Part shown: one piece after another, positions 37,632-48,122 of the stretch
How positions within the stretch are numbered: position 1 is the first letter of the stretch
Layout of the letters: each line of letters begins with the position of its first letter
Assembly: GCF_026210795.1 (NCBI RefSeq)
Contig: NC_089449.1
Span: forward strand, 682,001-746,000
Source: Rhizophagus irregularis
Taxonomy: Eukaryota; Glomeromycota; Glomeromycetes; Glomerales; Glomeraceae
DNA length: 64,000 nt
Direction of reading: 5' to 3'
The notes under the pieces: model-generated
What the model was told of the DNA's origin: nothing
The model's database searches: none
Seen by the model: only the letters and a program-made list of their open reading frames with translations
Made by a program: the position numbers and the translations under genes

Positions 37632-38369
37632 ATACAGTATTGATAAAAAAATATATAGTGGGACAAAGCAGTCAACGGTTGTACAGTTTCAGAAAAAAAG
37701 GAAAATTTTGCATTAAAAAATGTGGTATATATAAGAAATTTATGGTCACACAAATGAGTCGTATGTCAAATGACACAGAAATGACATTGAAATGACATCA
37801 AATGACATCGATTTTACTATGAGAAATGACAAATGTCATTTGAAGAATGAATTTAACAACACTGGTGCCTGATGCTGGCATAAAATTTATCTTTATGCAT
37901 TAAGAGACTAGAATTTTAACCGAATACATCATTAAATAGTTTGCAGGTGTTGCCGAACGAAAAATGTGTACGATACTCTAACTCAAGTCCGGTCAAGGAT
38001 GTGGATAATTTATAATTTTTATTGCTGTGTTCACTATATACTACGTAATACAATTCATAAAATGATCAATATTCAAATTTGCCAACATTTCTGAATATAA
38101 CAGTATTAAACTTTTACCAATTTATTTGTCTGTTAAAGTATTTTTTATATTTGATGATAATAGTTAATGGTTTGAAAAATTTTTACTTATTTTGTCTGAT
38201 AAATGTTATATATTTATATATTAATCAATACTACTTTAAGAAAAATATATACTAGAAATAATTCTGCTTTCGATTCTCTATTTTGAGATTTTAAAAATAG
38301 TGCTCGTGAACAATGATCACAATGATCATTTGGCCATTTAATATTGTGCGATAAATGATATGCATGATA
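37632..38369. other. intergenic DNA with AAATGACA repeats
   Basis: At 37765-37845 a cluster of AAATGACAT motifs, both orientations, resembles that near 2720-2800. From about 37950 the sequence shares the family-cluster upstream blocks (GTCTGTTAAA..., GATAAGTTT-like). Confidence 0.45.
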
Positions 38370-38595
38370 TAGTGTTTCGACCCGGATGGGTTATTAACGG
38401 ATCAATCCGCGGTTTAGTGGTTTACTACGGTTTGGCATCGGTTTATTTGAGTTGGAGCTATAAGTTTGGCCAAAATTAATAAAATTTGTAGAAGAATAAT
38501 TTTTTTTAAATCTGACAAAAATTATAGTTTGACAAAAATAATAAAAAAAAAATGTTGTGATGCTAATCAACGGATCAATCCGGGTCGAAGCACTA
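38370..38595. mobile_element. MITE-like insertion with TAGTGYTTCGACCCGGAT termini
   Basis: Left end TAGTGTTTCGACCCGGAT and right end ATCCGGGTCGAAGCACTA (nearly) pair over about 25 bp, continuing into AACGGATCAATCCG. It splits the GATATGCATGATAATCGACAT promoter block that is continuous upstream of member D, so it inserted into the promoter of member F with TA flanks. Confidence 0.8.
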
Positions 38596-38640
38596 GACCA
38601 TGATAATCGACATATATATATTTATACTAGCGTTTTATTA

Positions 38641-38660
38641 AACCAGTATAAAACCGGATG
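38641..38660 (+). promoter_or_regulatory. core promoter of family member F
   Basis: AACCAGTATAAAACCGGATG, TATA box at 38647-38653, 64 nt before the ATG; same block as upstream of members C, D and G. Confidence 0.6.
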
Positions 38661-38710
38661 TAAAAATTCTGAGTCCCTTTTATTAAAATTTTACGCTTTT
38701 TCTTAAAAAT

Positions 38711-39972
38711 ATGAATATTTCAAAATTTGATGGAAGTACTCATCCAGATGATTGGATAAATGATATTAAAAAATATTTTGATATTAAGCAACCAAATAAA
38801 CATGGTGATTATTATTTGAGGACTGCTATATCATTAGTAGATTCTAATATTATTTCACTTCCAGCTAAAATTAATAGTTTTGAGGAACTTAGTAACGCTC
38901 TTAAAGAGGATATTTCTTTTACAATATTTAAATGTACAAATAAGAGATTATTACAATCAATGAAATATATTCCTGAAAGAGAAGGTGGAAATACTTCGAA
39001 GTTTATTTCAAATTTTCGTAAATTATGTAATTATTCTGAAATTAATGATATAGAAGAACAAAAAAATTATTTTCATAATGCACTTTCAAATAATGATAAC
39101 AGTCATAATTATTATTTTTTTGAATTTTTTAAAAGAAAAGAGATAATAAATTCGATGAATGAATTAGTTAAAGAATTTGCGGAAATTATTACAGATGAAT
39201 TTAATTTAATTAGAAATGAATCTATTGTAGCTTTGAAACATGTTGCTACAGGAAAATATTTAAGTTCAATTGACAATTTATGTTATACAACTGGAAGCAA
39301 GCGTCAACTGGTATGTCTTTTTATATATACATTTCTTTTTTTGTTTCATCGGTAATTAACATTTATTCAAATTTTAAGGTTTTTGCAGGCAGTCCAAAGC
39401 CTGATACAAACGCTTTTTGGAAGATTAAATTTAATAAAGAATTAGCTGTATATAATAAAACTTCTATAAACTTACAACATATCAAATTTGGCGAAGTTCT
39501 TGGATTATGTTATAACTACTGCAGTACTTATATTTATTACAAATCTCCGATAACTGAACATACAGAGGGTAACAAATTGAATATTTTTTACTTAATTGTT
39601 TTTTACTTAATTTATCAGTGACAGAAAGTACTCATTAGTAATTCTTTTTAGTATGTTGTGGCGGAAATGAAATTAGTTGGAAGTTTAAGCATAGTAAATT
39701 AGAACATCACCAAGAATATTTAAAGTCAAATGATATTATTAATCTTAGCATTCATAGACATGATAATTCTCAAAATTTATTTTTACGTAGTCATAATGTT
39801 CAATTTACTATTGGAAATGATACTTTTCAAGAAGTCGTTTGTCATAACGAAAGATTAGGAGGAAATGATGAAGTAAGTTATTTTGTTTTATATTAGAAAT
39901 GTTAAATAAAATACTTATTGTTTATTTTTTTATTTTCATTAGTGGTGCATTGAGCTTATTAAACAAGGTTGA
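38711..39972 (+). CDS. gag-like + MIR-repeat family protein, member F (346 aa)
   Basis: Exons 38711-39310, 39379-39568, 39652-39872 and 39943-39972 join in frame. Start NISKFDGSTHPDDWINDIKK; the usual PDEW is PDDW here. The gag-like half (GGNTSKFISNFRKLCNYSEI) and MIR half (VALKHVATGKYLSS, FQEVVCHNERLGGNDE|WCIELI) are intact. It continues the tandem series on the far side of the SAM/kinase gene. Confidence 0.78.
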
Positions 39973-40647
39973 ATAAATTGGATGGGGGCTATATTTGAAA
40001 AAATATGAATTACTTCAATTTAATCATCAAAAATTTGAATTCATTTAATCAATGATGTTTTTTCCTTTTAAAAAAAAATTACTTGTAATATTGATAGTTC
40101 AAACTTTCAATAAACAAACTACGTGCGCTGATTATTCTAATTTAAAAAAAAAAATTATGAAATATCGATAATTTTATATGAATATAAATGGATAGCTTTT
40201 TTACTGTTTTCAATGTGTTTGCTATTTACGATTTATAAAATGATTAATATTCAAATAGTTATTTTAATAATCTGATAAGTTTCAATTATTTTACTATCTT
40301 TTGTCTAATGAACGTATACATGAGGGCGTAATTATTTCAGATAACTCAACATTAAGACAGCGCAATGGTGAAATATATTATACCGAATTTTTGTTCAAAA
40401 AATAGTATTACACCAGTTACACCGGTATAATGAATTGGTGTAATGTACCGTCAACCATCAGCATGGTTTGAACCTAATTCGCCCCATGTATTTATGAACC
40501 ATGAACGCAAAAAAATAATACAATTTTTTTATTAATCATTATTTTAAGAAAAACAAATTAATCAGTATCGGTAATGATATTCATTTTCGATTTCAAATCA
40601 GTGAAGTGATCACCGGGATCATTTGGCCATTTAAGGATTTACTTGAC
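39973..40647. other. cluster spacer with shared upstream blocks
   Basis: Diverged version of the spacer seen after members C and D (CTTGTAATATTGATAGTTCAAACTTTCAATAAACAAACTAC). A weak inverted pair ACACCAGTTACACCGG / CCGGTATAATGAATTGGTGT lies at about 40412-40442. Confidence 0.4.
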
Positions 40648-41136
40648 TATGAAGCGTAGTATGAAGTACTATACTGATCAAAAGTATGAAGCGCCATACT
40701 GATCAAAAATCTGGGATTAAACCCTGGATCAAACCCTGGGGTGAAAATAGACTAATCCATACTTCATCTCGGATCTTCCTATATTTTATCCTGGATCTGA
40801 TCCATATTTTATCCTTTGATCCACATTTTATCCCAGTCCAATTATCAAACCCTGGATTAACCTACACTTTATCCCAATTTGATCTATATTTTATCCCGGA
40901 TTTGATTTTGTTTCTAACTTATGTAATCAGATTTTTTTGTTTATAAGATCATTTTAGAAACTTCTCTTATAACTTTAAAATAAAGAAATTTCCAAGTTTT
41001 CACGGGGTGTTTAAACAGGAGCACGTGATTTTAATTGGGATAAAATATAGATCAGATCCTGGATAATTATAGGAAGATCCGGGATATAAATCCTAGGGTT
41101 TAATACCGATCAGTATGACGCTTCAGCCGCTTCATA
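40648..41136. mobile_element. ~490-bp MITE-like inverted-repeat element
   Basis: Ends TATGAAGCG / CGCTTCATA, then imperfect arms (CATACTGATCAAAAATCTGG, GGATTAAACCCTGG versus CCTAGGGTTTAATACCGATCAGTATG). The interior has repeated CTGGATC/TTTATCC units. No coding capacity. Confidence 0.65.
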
Positions 41137-41198
41137 CTTGACCATATATGTTCACACATATGACAAATGATGTGCATAATAATAAACATTATAAAATG

Positions 41199-41205
41199 TA
41201 TAAAA
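41199..41205 (+). promoter_or_regulatory. TATA box of family member G
   Basis: GTATAAAACTGGATATAAAAAACGC, 71 nt before the ATG; matches the block before member D. Confidence 0.6.
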
Positions 41206-41269
41206 CTGGATATAAAAAACGCCGTGTCCTTTTTTTACGCTTTTTCTTAAAAAAAAAAAATTTAAAAAT

Positions 41270-42526
41270 ATGGATATTCCAAAATATGACGGAAATATTC
41301 ATCCAGATGAATGGATAAACGATATTCAAAGATATCATGAACTTAGGGGTACAGATGAATATGATAGTTATTATTATTTGAGGACTGCTATAGCATTAGT
41401 AGATTCTAATATTATCTCACTTCCAGCTGAAATTAATAGTTTTGAGGAACTTAGTAATGCACTTAAAGAGGATATTTCTTTTACATTATTTAAATGTACA
41501 AATAAGAGATTATTACAATCATTGAAGTATATTCCTGAGAGAGAAGGTGGAAATACTTCGAAGTTTATTTCAAATTTTCGTAAATTATGTTATAACTCCG
41601 AAATTAATGATATAGAAGAACAAATAAATTATTTTTATCGATTACTTCCAAATAATGAATATTATAATTATTTTTTGACTGAATTTTTTAAAAGAAAAGA
41701 GAAAATCAAATCAATGAATGATTTAGTTAAAGTATTTACGGAAATTGTTACAGATGAAACAAATTTAGTTAGAAATGGATCTATTGTAGCTTTAAAACAC
41801 TTTGCTACAGGAAAATATTTAAGTTCAATTGACAATTTACACTATAAAACTGGAAGCAGATATCAACTGGTATGACTTTTTTATACATTAATTTTTTGTA
41901 TTTTATTGGTAATTAACTTTTATTCAAATTTTTAAGGTTTTTGCAGGCAGTCCCGAGCCTGATCCAAATGCTTTATGGAAAATTAAATTTGATAAAGAAT
42001 TAGCTATATATAATAAAACTTCTATAAGCTTACAACATATCAAATCTGGCAATGTTCTTGGATTATATTATAAAACCGATTATGGATATAGTTGTATTTA
42101 TTACAAATCTCCGATAACTGAACTTACAGAAGGTAATACATTGAAAGTATTTACTTAATTTATCATTAATTAAAGCGACAGAAAGTGCTCATTAGTAATT
42201 CTTTTTAGTATGTTGTAGCAAACAAGTAATTAGTTGGAAGTTTAATCATAGTAAATTAGAAAATCACCAGGGATATTTAATGTCAAATGATACCATTAAT
42301 CTTAGCATTATTAAGCATGGTAATTCTCAAAATTCATTTTTACGTAGTCATGATGTTCAATTTACTATTGGAAATGATACTTTTCAAGAAGTTGTTTGCC
42401 ATAGTGAAAGATTAGGAGGAAATGATGAAGTAAGTTATTTTATTAATTTATATTTGAAGTGATAAATAAATGCTAACTGATTTTCCCTTTATTTAGTGGT
42501 GCATTGAACTTATTAAACAAGGTTGA
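41270..42526 (+). CDS. gag-like + MIR-repeat family protein, member G (348 aa)
   Basis: Exons 41270-41869, 41937-42132, 42209-42429 and 42497-42526 join in frame (phases 0, 1, 0). Same organisation as members C, D and F: DIPKYDGNIHPDEWINDIQR, GGNTSKFISNFRKLCYNSEI, then MIR segments with FLRSHDVQFTIGNDTF and QEVVCHSERLGGNDE|WCIELI. Third exon begins VCCSKQVISWKF, diverged from the VCCxGxExLWKF of its sisters. Confidence 0.78.
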
Positions 42527-42819
42527 ATAACATAGGATGTAAGTTATATTTGAGAAAATATAAATTACTTTAATTTTAATTGTCGAAAAATTCGAATTCC
42601 TTAATTATTGACAACTTAAGCAGCCAAAGTTTTTGTGCATGTTGAAAATAACCGATGTTCAGATTTTTAATAATCTCAAATAAATAGTGCTAGATTCTTG
42701 AAGTTTTTTCAACAAAACAATCTTGTAATATTTAAACTACGTACGCTGACTATTCTAATTAAAAAAAAATCCGATAAAAATAAAGTCTCCAGTTATTGCT
42801 GTTTTCGGTGTTATCGCTA

Positions 42820-42995
42820 TACAGTTCACCCTCACTATAGTGAATCCTATGGGCTGGAGATTAAAATTCGTTATAGTGAGAAATTCACTATACTGAGGGT
42901 CATTTTATTATATATAAAAAAATCTGTACCTGAACTTTTCTTCATTATAGCAAGTTATTCACTATAAAAATTCATTATAGAGAGGGTGAACTGTA
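42820..42995. mobile_element. MITE with TACAGTTCACCCTC termini
   Basis: Terminal inverted repeats TACAGTTCACCCTC and GAGGGTGAACTGTA are perfect, continuing with ACTATAGTGAAT / ATTCACTATA pairs inside. TA at both ends fits a Tc1/mariner (pogo-like) non-autonomous element. Its termini resemble those of the element at 52972-53171. Confidence 0.85.
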
Positions 42996-43540
42996 TACAG
43001 TACGATTTATAAAATGATTAATATTCAAATTGCCATCATTTTTGAATATGACAGTAAAATCTTTTACCAATTTATTTAATATATTTTTTTCTCAAAGCTG
43101 CTCATATAATGATAATAGTTATTTTAATAATGATAAGTTTCCAATTATTTGAGAAATATTTATTTTTTTTTCTGATAAACGTAAATATATTTTATTAATC
43201 GATACTCTAAGCAAAATAACAATTCTGCTTTCGTTTCTATTATTGAAGATTTCAAAAATAGCGCTCATGGTGCTTAACCATTTGTCATTTAGCTTAGTAT
43301 ATTAGTAAACTTATCAATCCAATTAAATTATTTATATAATATTGGTGATAATTCTATTTATTTATCAAATTTATAAAAAAAAAGCAATACATAGTCACAT
43401 TCCATCTAATTCTGTATGTATATGATATTAGTAGTATTGAAAACGTAAAATCATTTGTCATTTCAAGTCAAGGATTAATAAAATTTATGTCACTATACTA
43501 ATAACCAATAAAAAGGGGTGTCTATGTAAATAAATATTAA

Positions 43541-43611
43541 TTAACTTGCACTTTTGCAACATCAACTTGCACTTTTACACCATCAACTTACTTGCATTTT
43601 TGCACCGTCTA
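43541..43611. repeat. triplicated ACTTGCACTTTTGCAC motif upstream of copy H
   Basis: Three-and-a-half copies of a 22-bp unit (AACTTGCACTTTTGCAACATC and variants) end 16 nt before the ATG of copy H. They replace the promoter blocks of the other copies, so H may be under different control or dead. Confidence 0.7.
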
Positions 43612-43626
43612 CTTTAGAAAAAAAAA

Positions 43627-44889
43627 ATGAAACTTTCAAAATATGATGGAAATATTCATCCGGATGAATGGATAAATGATATTCAAAAATATCTTGCACT
43701 TAAGGATTATGATGATGATTATTTGAATTTTGCTATATCATTAGTAGATTCCAGTATTATCTCACTTCCAACTAAAATTAATAGTTTTGAAGAACTTCGT
43801 AATGCACTTAAAGAGGATATTTCTTTTACAGTATTTAAATGTACAAATAAAAGGTTATTAGAATCATTAAAATATATTCCTGAAAAAGAAGGTGTAAATA
43901 CTTCAGAATTTATTTCAGATTTTCGTAAATTATGTTACGATTCTGAAATTAATGATAGAAGAACAAAAAAATTATTTTAGTAATGCACTTTATAATAATG
44001 ATCGTTATAGTTATCTTTCGGAATTTATTAATAGAAGAAAAAAAATTAAATCAATAAATGATTTAATTAAAGAATTTACAGAAATTATTGCAGATGAATT
44101 AAATTTAATTAGAAATGAATCTATTATAGCTTTAAAGCATGTTGCTACAGGGAAATATTTAAGTTCAATTGAAGATTTGTGTTATACAACTGGAAGCGGG
44201 CTTCAACTGGTATATATATTATTTACACATTTCTTTTTTATTTCATTGATAATTAACTTTTATTCAATTATTTAAGGTTTTTGCAGGCAGTTCAGAGCCT
44301 GATCTAAATTCTTTATGGATAATTAAATTTAGAGGAGAATCTGCTATATATAATGGAACTTTAATAGAATTGCAACATATTGAATCCGGCCGTAATCTTG
44401 GATTATGTTATTTTGCCCCAAAAGTTCATACTTATTACAAATCTCCGATAACTGAACATACAGAAGGTAATAATAAAGTTGAAAGTTTATTACTTAATTT
44501 ATTATCTTAATTAAAGTATTCATTATTATTTTTTTTCTAGTATATTGTGGCAAAGATGATTATTGTGAGTGGCATTTTAAACACAGTAACTGAAATCGGA
44601 AAATCATGAAGGATATTTAAAATCATATGATACTATTAATCTTGCCATGAAGAAAACGTATGATAGTGAAGAGGTATTTTTACGTAGCCATGATGTTCGA
44701 TTTACTATTGGGAACGATACTTTTCAAGAAGTTGTTTGTCATAATGAAAATTTAGGAGGAAATGATGAAGTAAGTTATTTTGTTTTGTATTTGAAATGTT
44801 CAATAAATAAACATTTATTTATTATCTTTTATTTTTGTTAGTGGCGCATTGAACTTATTTGTAAGAATAAATTAGGATATGAGTTGTAA
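43627..44889 (+). pseudogene. frameshifted gag-like + MIR family copy H
   Basis: Starts KLSKYDGNIHPDEWINDIQK and follows the family until about 43955, where AATGATAGAAGAA replaces AATGATATAGAAGAA of the sisters, a 2-nt loss that shifts frame. The family frame resumes as IEEQKNYFSNAL... to the exon-1 donor at 44209. Exons 2 (44277-44466) and the start of 3 (about 44542) are intact, but AGTAACTGAAATCGG near 44585 adds a second shift, and the last exon reads through the usual stop (WRIELICKNK...). Two lesions make a pseudogene more likely than an error. Confidence 0.75.
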
Positions 44890-45378
44890 TTGATAAGGTT
44901 CCTTTAATTTGATTTTTGTAACTAATGCTAGATTCAGTTTTCAAAGAAATGTAATATTGATTTTGTCGATTATACGTACATATGCATACCTTTTTACTGC
45001 AAAATTAATGAATATTCTTTAGCAGGAAGTATTGTAATAAATAACAAAACAGTTGTTCATTCGTCAAATAAAAAAAAATAAATAATATCAGGTGTGAAAT
45101 GTCACGTGAATATTTTCATTTGTCCTGCTGCGTCACATCAATAACCAATAAACAAGTTCGAATTAATATCATTTATTATTATCATAAAATTTACTTTAGA
45201 GTTACAATGTGCTTATATTTAGAATTTCAATTTCAAGTTGATAAAACTATAGAATTTAAAAATTGCTTTGATTACTTAATATATTTCTAGTGATGTTAAT
45301 TTTCATCAAAGAATTTTCGGTTTCAATTTTTACTTGTTTCTTCTATTGTAATTAAATAAAAAAAATAATTACTTGGGT
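44890..45378. other. intergenic DNA, nothing recognised
   Basis: The 3' flank of copy H; AT-rich. Confidence 0.4.
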
Positions 45379-45548
45379 GGGACACTTAACAAATTTTAAA
45401 GAACTCGGAAATATTCGGTAAAGCTCAAAATAAGGTAAAATTATACCACCATTCTCGGAATATTGATCCAAAATTAGCGTATAATTTTTTATTTTATATC
45501 AAGCTTTACCGAATATTTCCGAGTTCTTTAAAATTTGTTAAGTGTCCC
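45379..45548. mobile_element. MITE-like element with 47-bp perfect inverted ends
   Basis: Left arm starts GGGACACTTAACAAATTTTA and the right arm is its reverse complement for 47 bp, ending TAAGTGTCCC at 45548; about 75 bp of loop. Flanking TTGGGT / AACC extends the pairing. No open frame. Confidence 0.85.
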
Positions 45549-45817
45549 AACCTTTTTGAAATCAGCTGTAAATTTCAAATTTCGCTTTAGCATTACATTT
45601 TATTTCGCCACAAAATTTTATTATACTTTAAACTATTAAATAAAATAATTTAATGTGATTTTTTTTTACACATTTATGATTTGGAATAACGCTTCAAAGT
45701 TTATAATGTGATATCATGATCGGCAAATGGTCGGCACGTGATAATAATCACCGTCCTGTTACTTATAGAGCAAGAAATAACATTTTCGCTAAATATTTTA
45801 GTTAAGACGATTTTAAT

Positions 45818-46525
45818 TTAATTATATGCTTCAGCAAGTAATTGTTGAATTGTTTCATCACTTGGAAATCGATAATTTGGGTCAAATTCATGAATGAATT
45901 CGCCAAACCCTTCATTGGTCGATCAAGATTCCAACAAATTTTCAGTCTCGGTTATTTTTAATATCTGGATTATCCCGTGCGTATTATTTCATCTATATGA
46001 AGCTGTGATAACTGTCCATTATTTTGTACCTCATTCATCTTTCTTTTATGACTTTCTTCAGTAATTCGATGTGTAGCAAGATGAGCAATAAAATTGCTAG
46101 TGGAATTATCAGAACCCATAAAATGTTCACATTATTCTGCACCATTCTTTCGTTGAACTTGAGCTAAACACCTTACTATTCTTTTGTATTGTCCAACTAG
46201 CTTTTACTGATCTAAATATCCCCATATCCAACTTTGCCCTGGTGGTTTTGCGTTTGGAATTAATACTAGCCTTACTAGCCTGGCTGGTTATTTTATTTAA
46301 CTCAAATTTTAATTTTTTCCAAGTTTTTATTGTTTTATTGTACTTTCTACTATTAGCTATCTGCTAGCTACTTGTATCAGTACCAGATTATAACTCAATT
46401 ACATGTGAAATTGGTTTTTTTCACTTTAATAGTAAGCTCTTTGATCCACTAGCTTCAGAGCTCGAAGCTTCTTCAACTTCAAGGTCTTCTAACCACGGAA
46501 TTTCTTCAGACTTATCACTAGACAT
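45818..46525 (-). pseudogene. BED-finger / hAT transposase N-terminal remnant
   Basis: Reading the minus strand from ATG 46525, the acidic start SSDKSEEIPWLEDLEVEE is followed, after stops and shifts, by a BED-type zinc-finger tail: CEHFMGSDNSTSNFIAHLAT then HRITEESHKRKMNEVQNNG (C and H spacing as in BED fingers), and at the end IHEFDPNYRFPSDETIQQLL ahead of TAA at 45820. The Phe-Asp-Pro-x-Tyr ... Pro-Ser motif is typical of the start of hAT transposase domains. Several in-frame stops show that it is decayed. No catalytic core is present. Confidence 0.7.
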
Positions 46526-47346
46526 CTTTTTTCTAGTCACAGTCACGCAAAGCAGCAAAGTCAAATAACGCGTTTTAGATATCGTAATTTTTTTATCCGT
46601 CATACAAAACTGACATCCGGATACCTGCTGGATATCCAGATAATGCATCCACGGATCAGACCTCTAGATAAGAGAAAAATAATAAGCTTTTTCCTGAAAA
46701 AATTATTTTTGAGGATGGGACAGATAAGGGAACCTCTCTAGCACTTTATTAATTTTCTTCTCTTCTGGATCGTCAGAGTTAAAGATGCTACGTGATGGTT
46801 CCGAATTTTTCTTAGCACGTGGATCAGGATGTGACAATTCGGAATTTTTTCATCACTTAGCTGACGCTAATAACAATAGTCCGAAATTTTAAATTTTATT
46901 TATTTATATTGTGTAACTTATTTTTAAAGTACTTTGTTAAAATATAATTATTGTATTACATGGAATTTTTGTGGATTTCCATGGAATGTTGTAAAATCCA
47001 TAAAAATTACATGAAAACTAGTCCGAAATTTTATGTTTTTATTATTGCTACTTATTAAAATTGCTCTATCACTTTATCAGTTTAATTACTCTTTTTACTA
47101 TTCAATTTACAATTTATAAAATTTGAAGTCATATAATATTAGTGTGGTTTCTAGGTGGCAGACACCATACTTCTATAATATACTACGTTATTAAACATGA
47201 TTCATTTTGTGTATGAGCATGAACGAAGAGAAAAATTGCAGCAATATATTGTATCTTTATTATGAATTATTTTCATTTGAATTAATTACATGAGAAACAT
47301 AATATAATCTGCTAGTTATATTCACACCGTTTTTTTGATAAATTAA
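46526..47346. other. intergenic DNA, nothing recognised
   Basis: AT-rich; includes small palindromes (GGATTTCCATGG..., 46970-47010). Confidence 0.35.
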
Positions 47347-48122
47347 CTAAACATATTGGTTTATAAGTATATCATTAAAATATAAAGATGCGCCACAACT
47401 AAGAATGATATGATTGTTCCACTCCACCTTGTACCATCGTACATTATTAAAACCTACGCCAACTCTCCAATGCCCAAGATGACCTGAAAATATTCATAGA
47501 CTATTAATGAAAAAAAACCAAATTACAGTTTTAGAAGCAAAACTAGTAAATTACCTTGATCCATAAGTTTGGGGGGTGGGCATCTATGAACAATCGGTTT
47601 CATTCTTCGCGAGCGTTGGTTTATGGCGTCATCCACCAATGTCCGGACGATACCTATTATTATTAGCTATGCATATAACTTCACTGCAAACCCACCAGCC
47701 TCATTTTTGTTGCTGAATTGAGCTTTGTAATGCGAGATGTACATCTACTTTAACTCCACAATCAAGTTAATCCATATAAAAAATAAGTAAGAAGTTGAAT
47801 GAAACAGGATTGTATGTTAGAATATACTTACTTTGAAGATGAGTATGTCATTTATTCTTTCTGCTTTAAAAACGTTGTGGATGGTTTTAAGAACGTCCAT
47901 ATTTTGAATTTTATATGGTAATTCTACTTCTACAAGATCTGTGTATCCTTCAGTATCTCCATTTTCGTCAGAATCTGTATTTTCTTCATATTCATTAGAC
48001 TCGGCTTCATTTTCGTCAGAGTCTGTACTTTCTCCATCTCTGTTAGACTCAGCTTCAAACTTGGCTATTTTTTCTTCATACCTTCACTTTATTTCTGCGA
48101 TAAGCTGAGAGTTTTGTAGAAT
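47347..48122 (-). pseudogene. degraded gene of unknown family
   Basis: Minus-strand coding traces: SQLIAEIK, a TGA, RYEEKIAKFEAESNRDG, an acidic Ser/Asp/Glu/Asn-rich stretch, then VEVELPYKIQNMDVLKTI up to ILIFK at a GTAAGT donor; a next block SHYKAQFSNKNEAGGFAVKL, a TAG, then IVRTLVDDAINQRSRRMKPI to a donor at 47555; last exon 47483-47347 GHLGHWRVGVGFNNVRWYKV ... stop. The last intron keeps frame, so it was a real gene, but two in-frame stops (TGA, TAG) suggest decay. No family is recognised. Confidence 0.45.

Noticed and set aside
27644-44889. Intact Ty3/gypsy retrotransposons
   Set aside because: Gag-like halves are followed by MIR repeats and introns; no protease, RT, integrase or LTRs were found.
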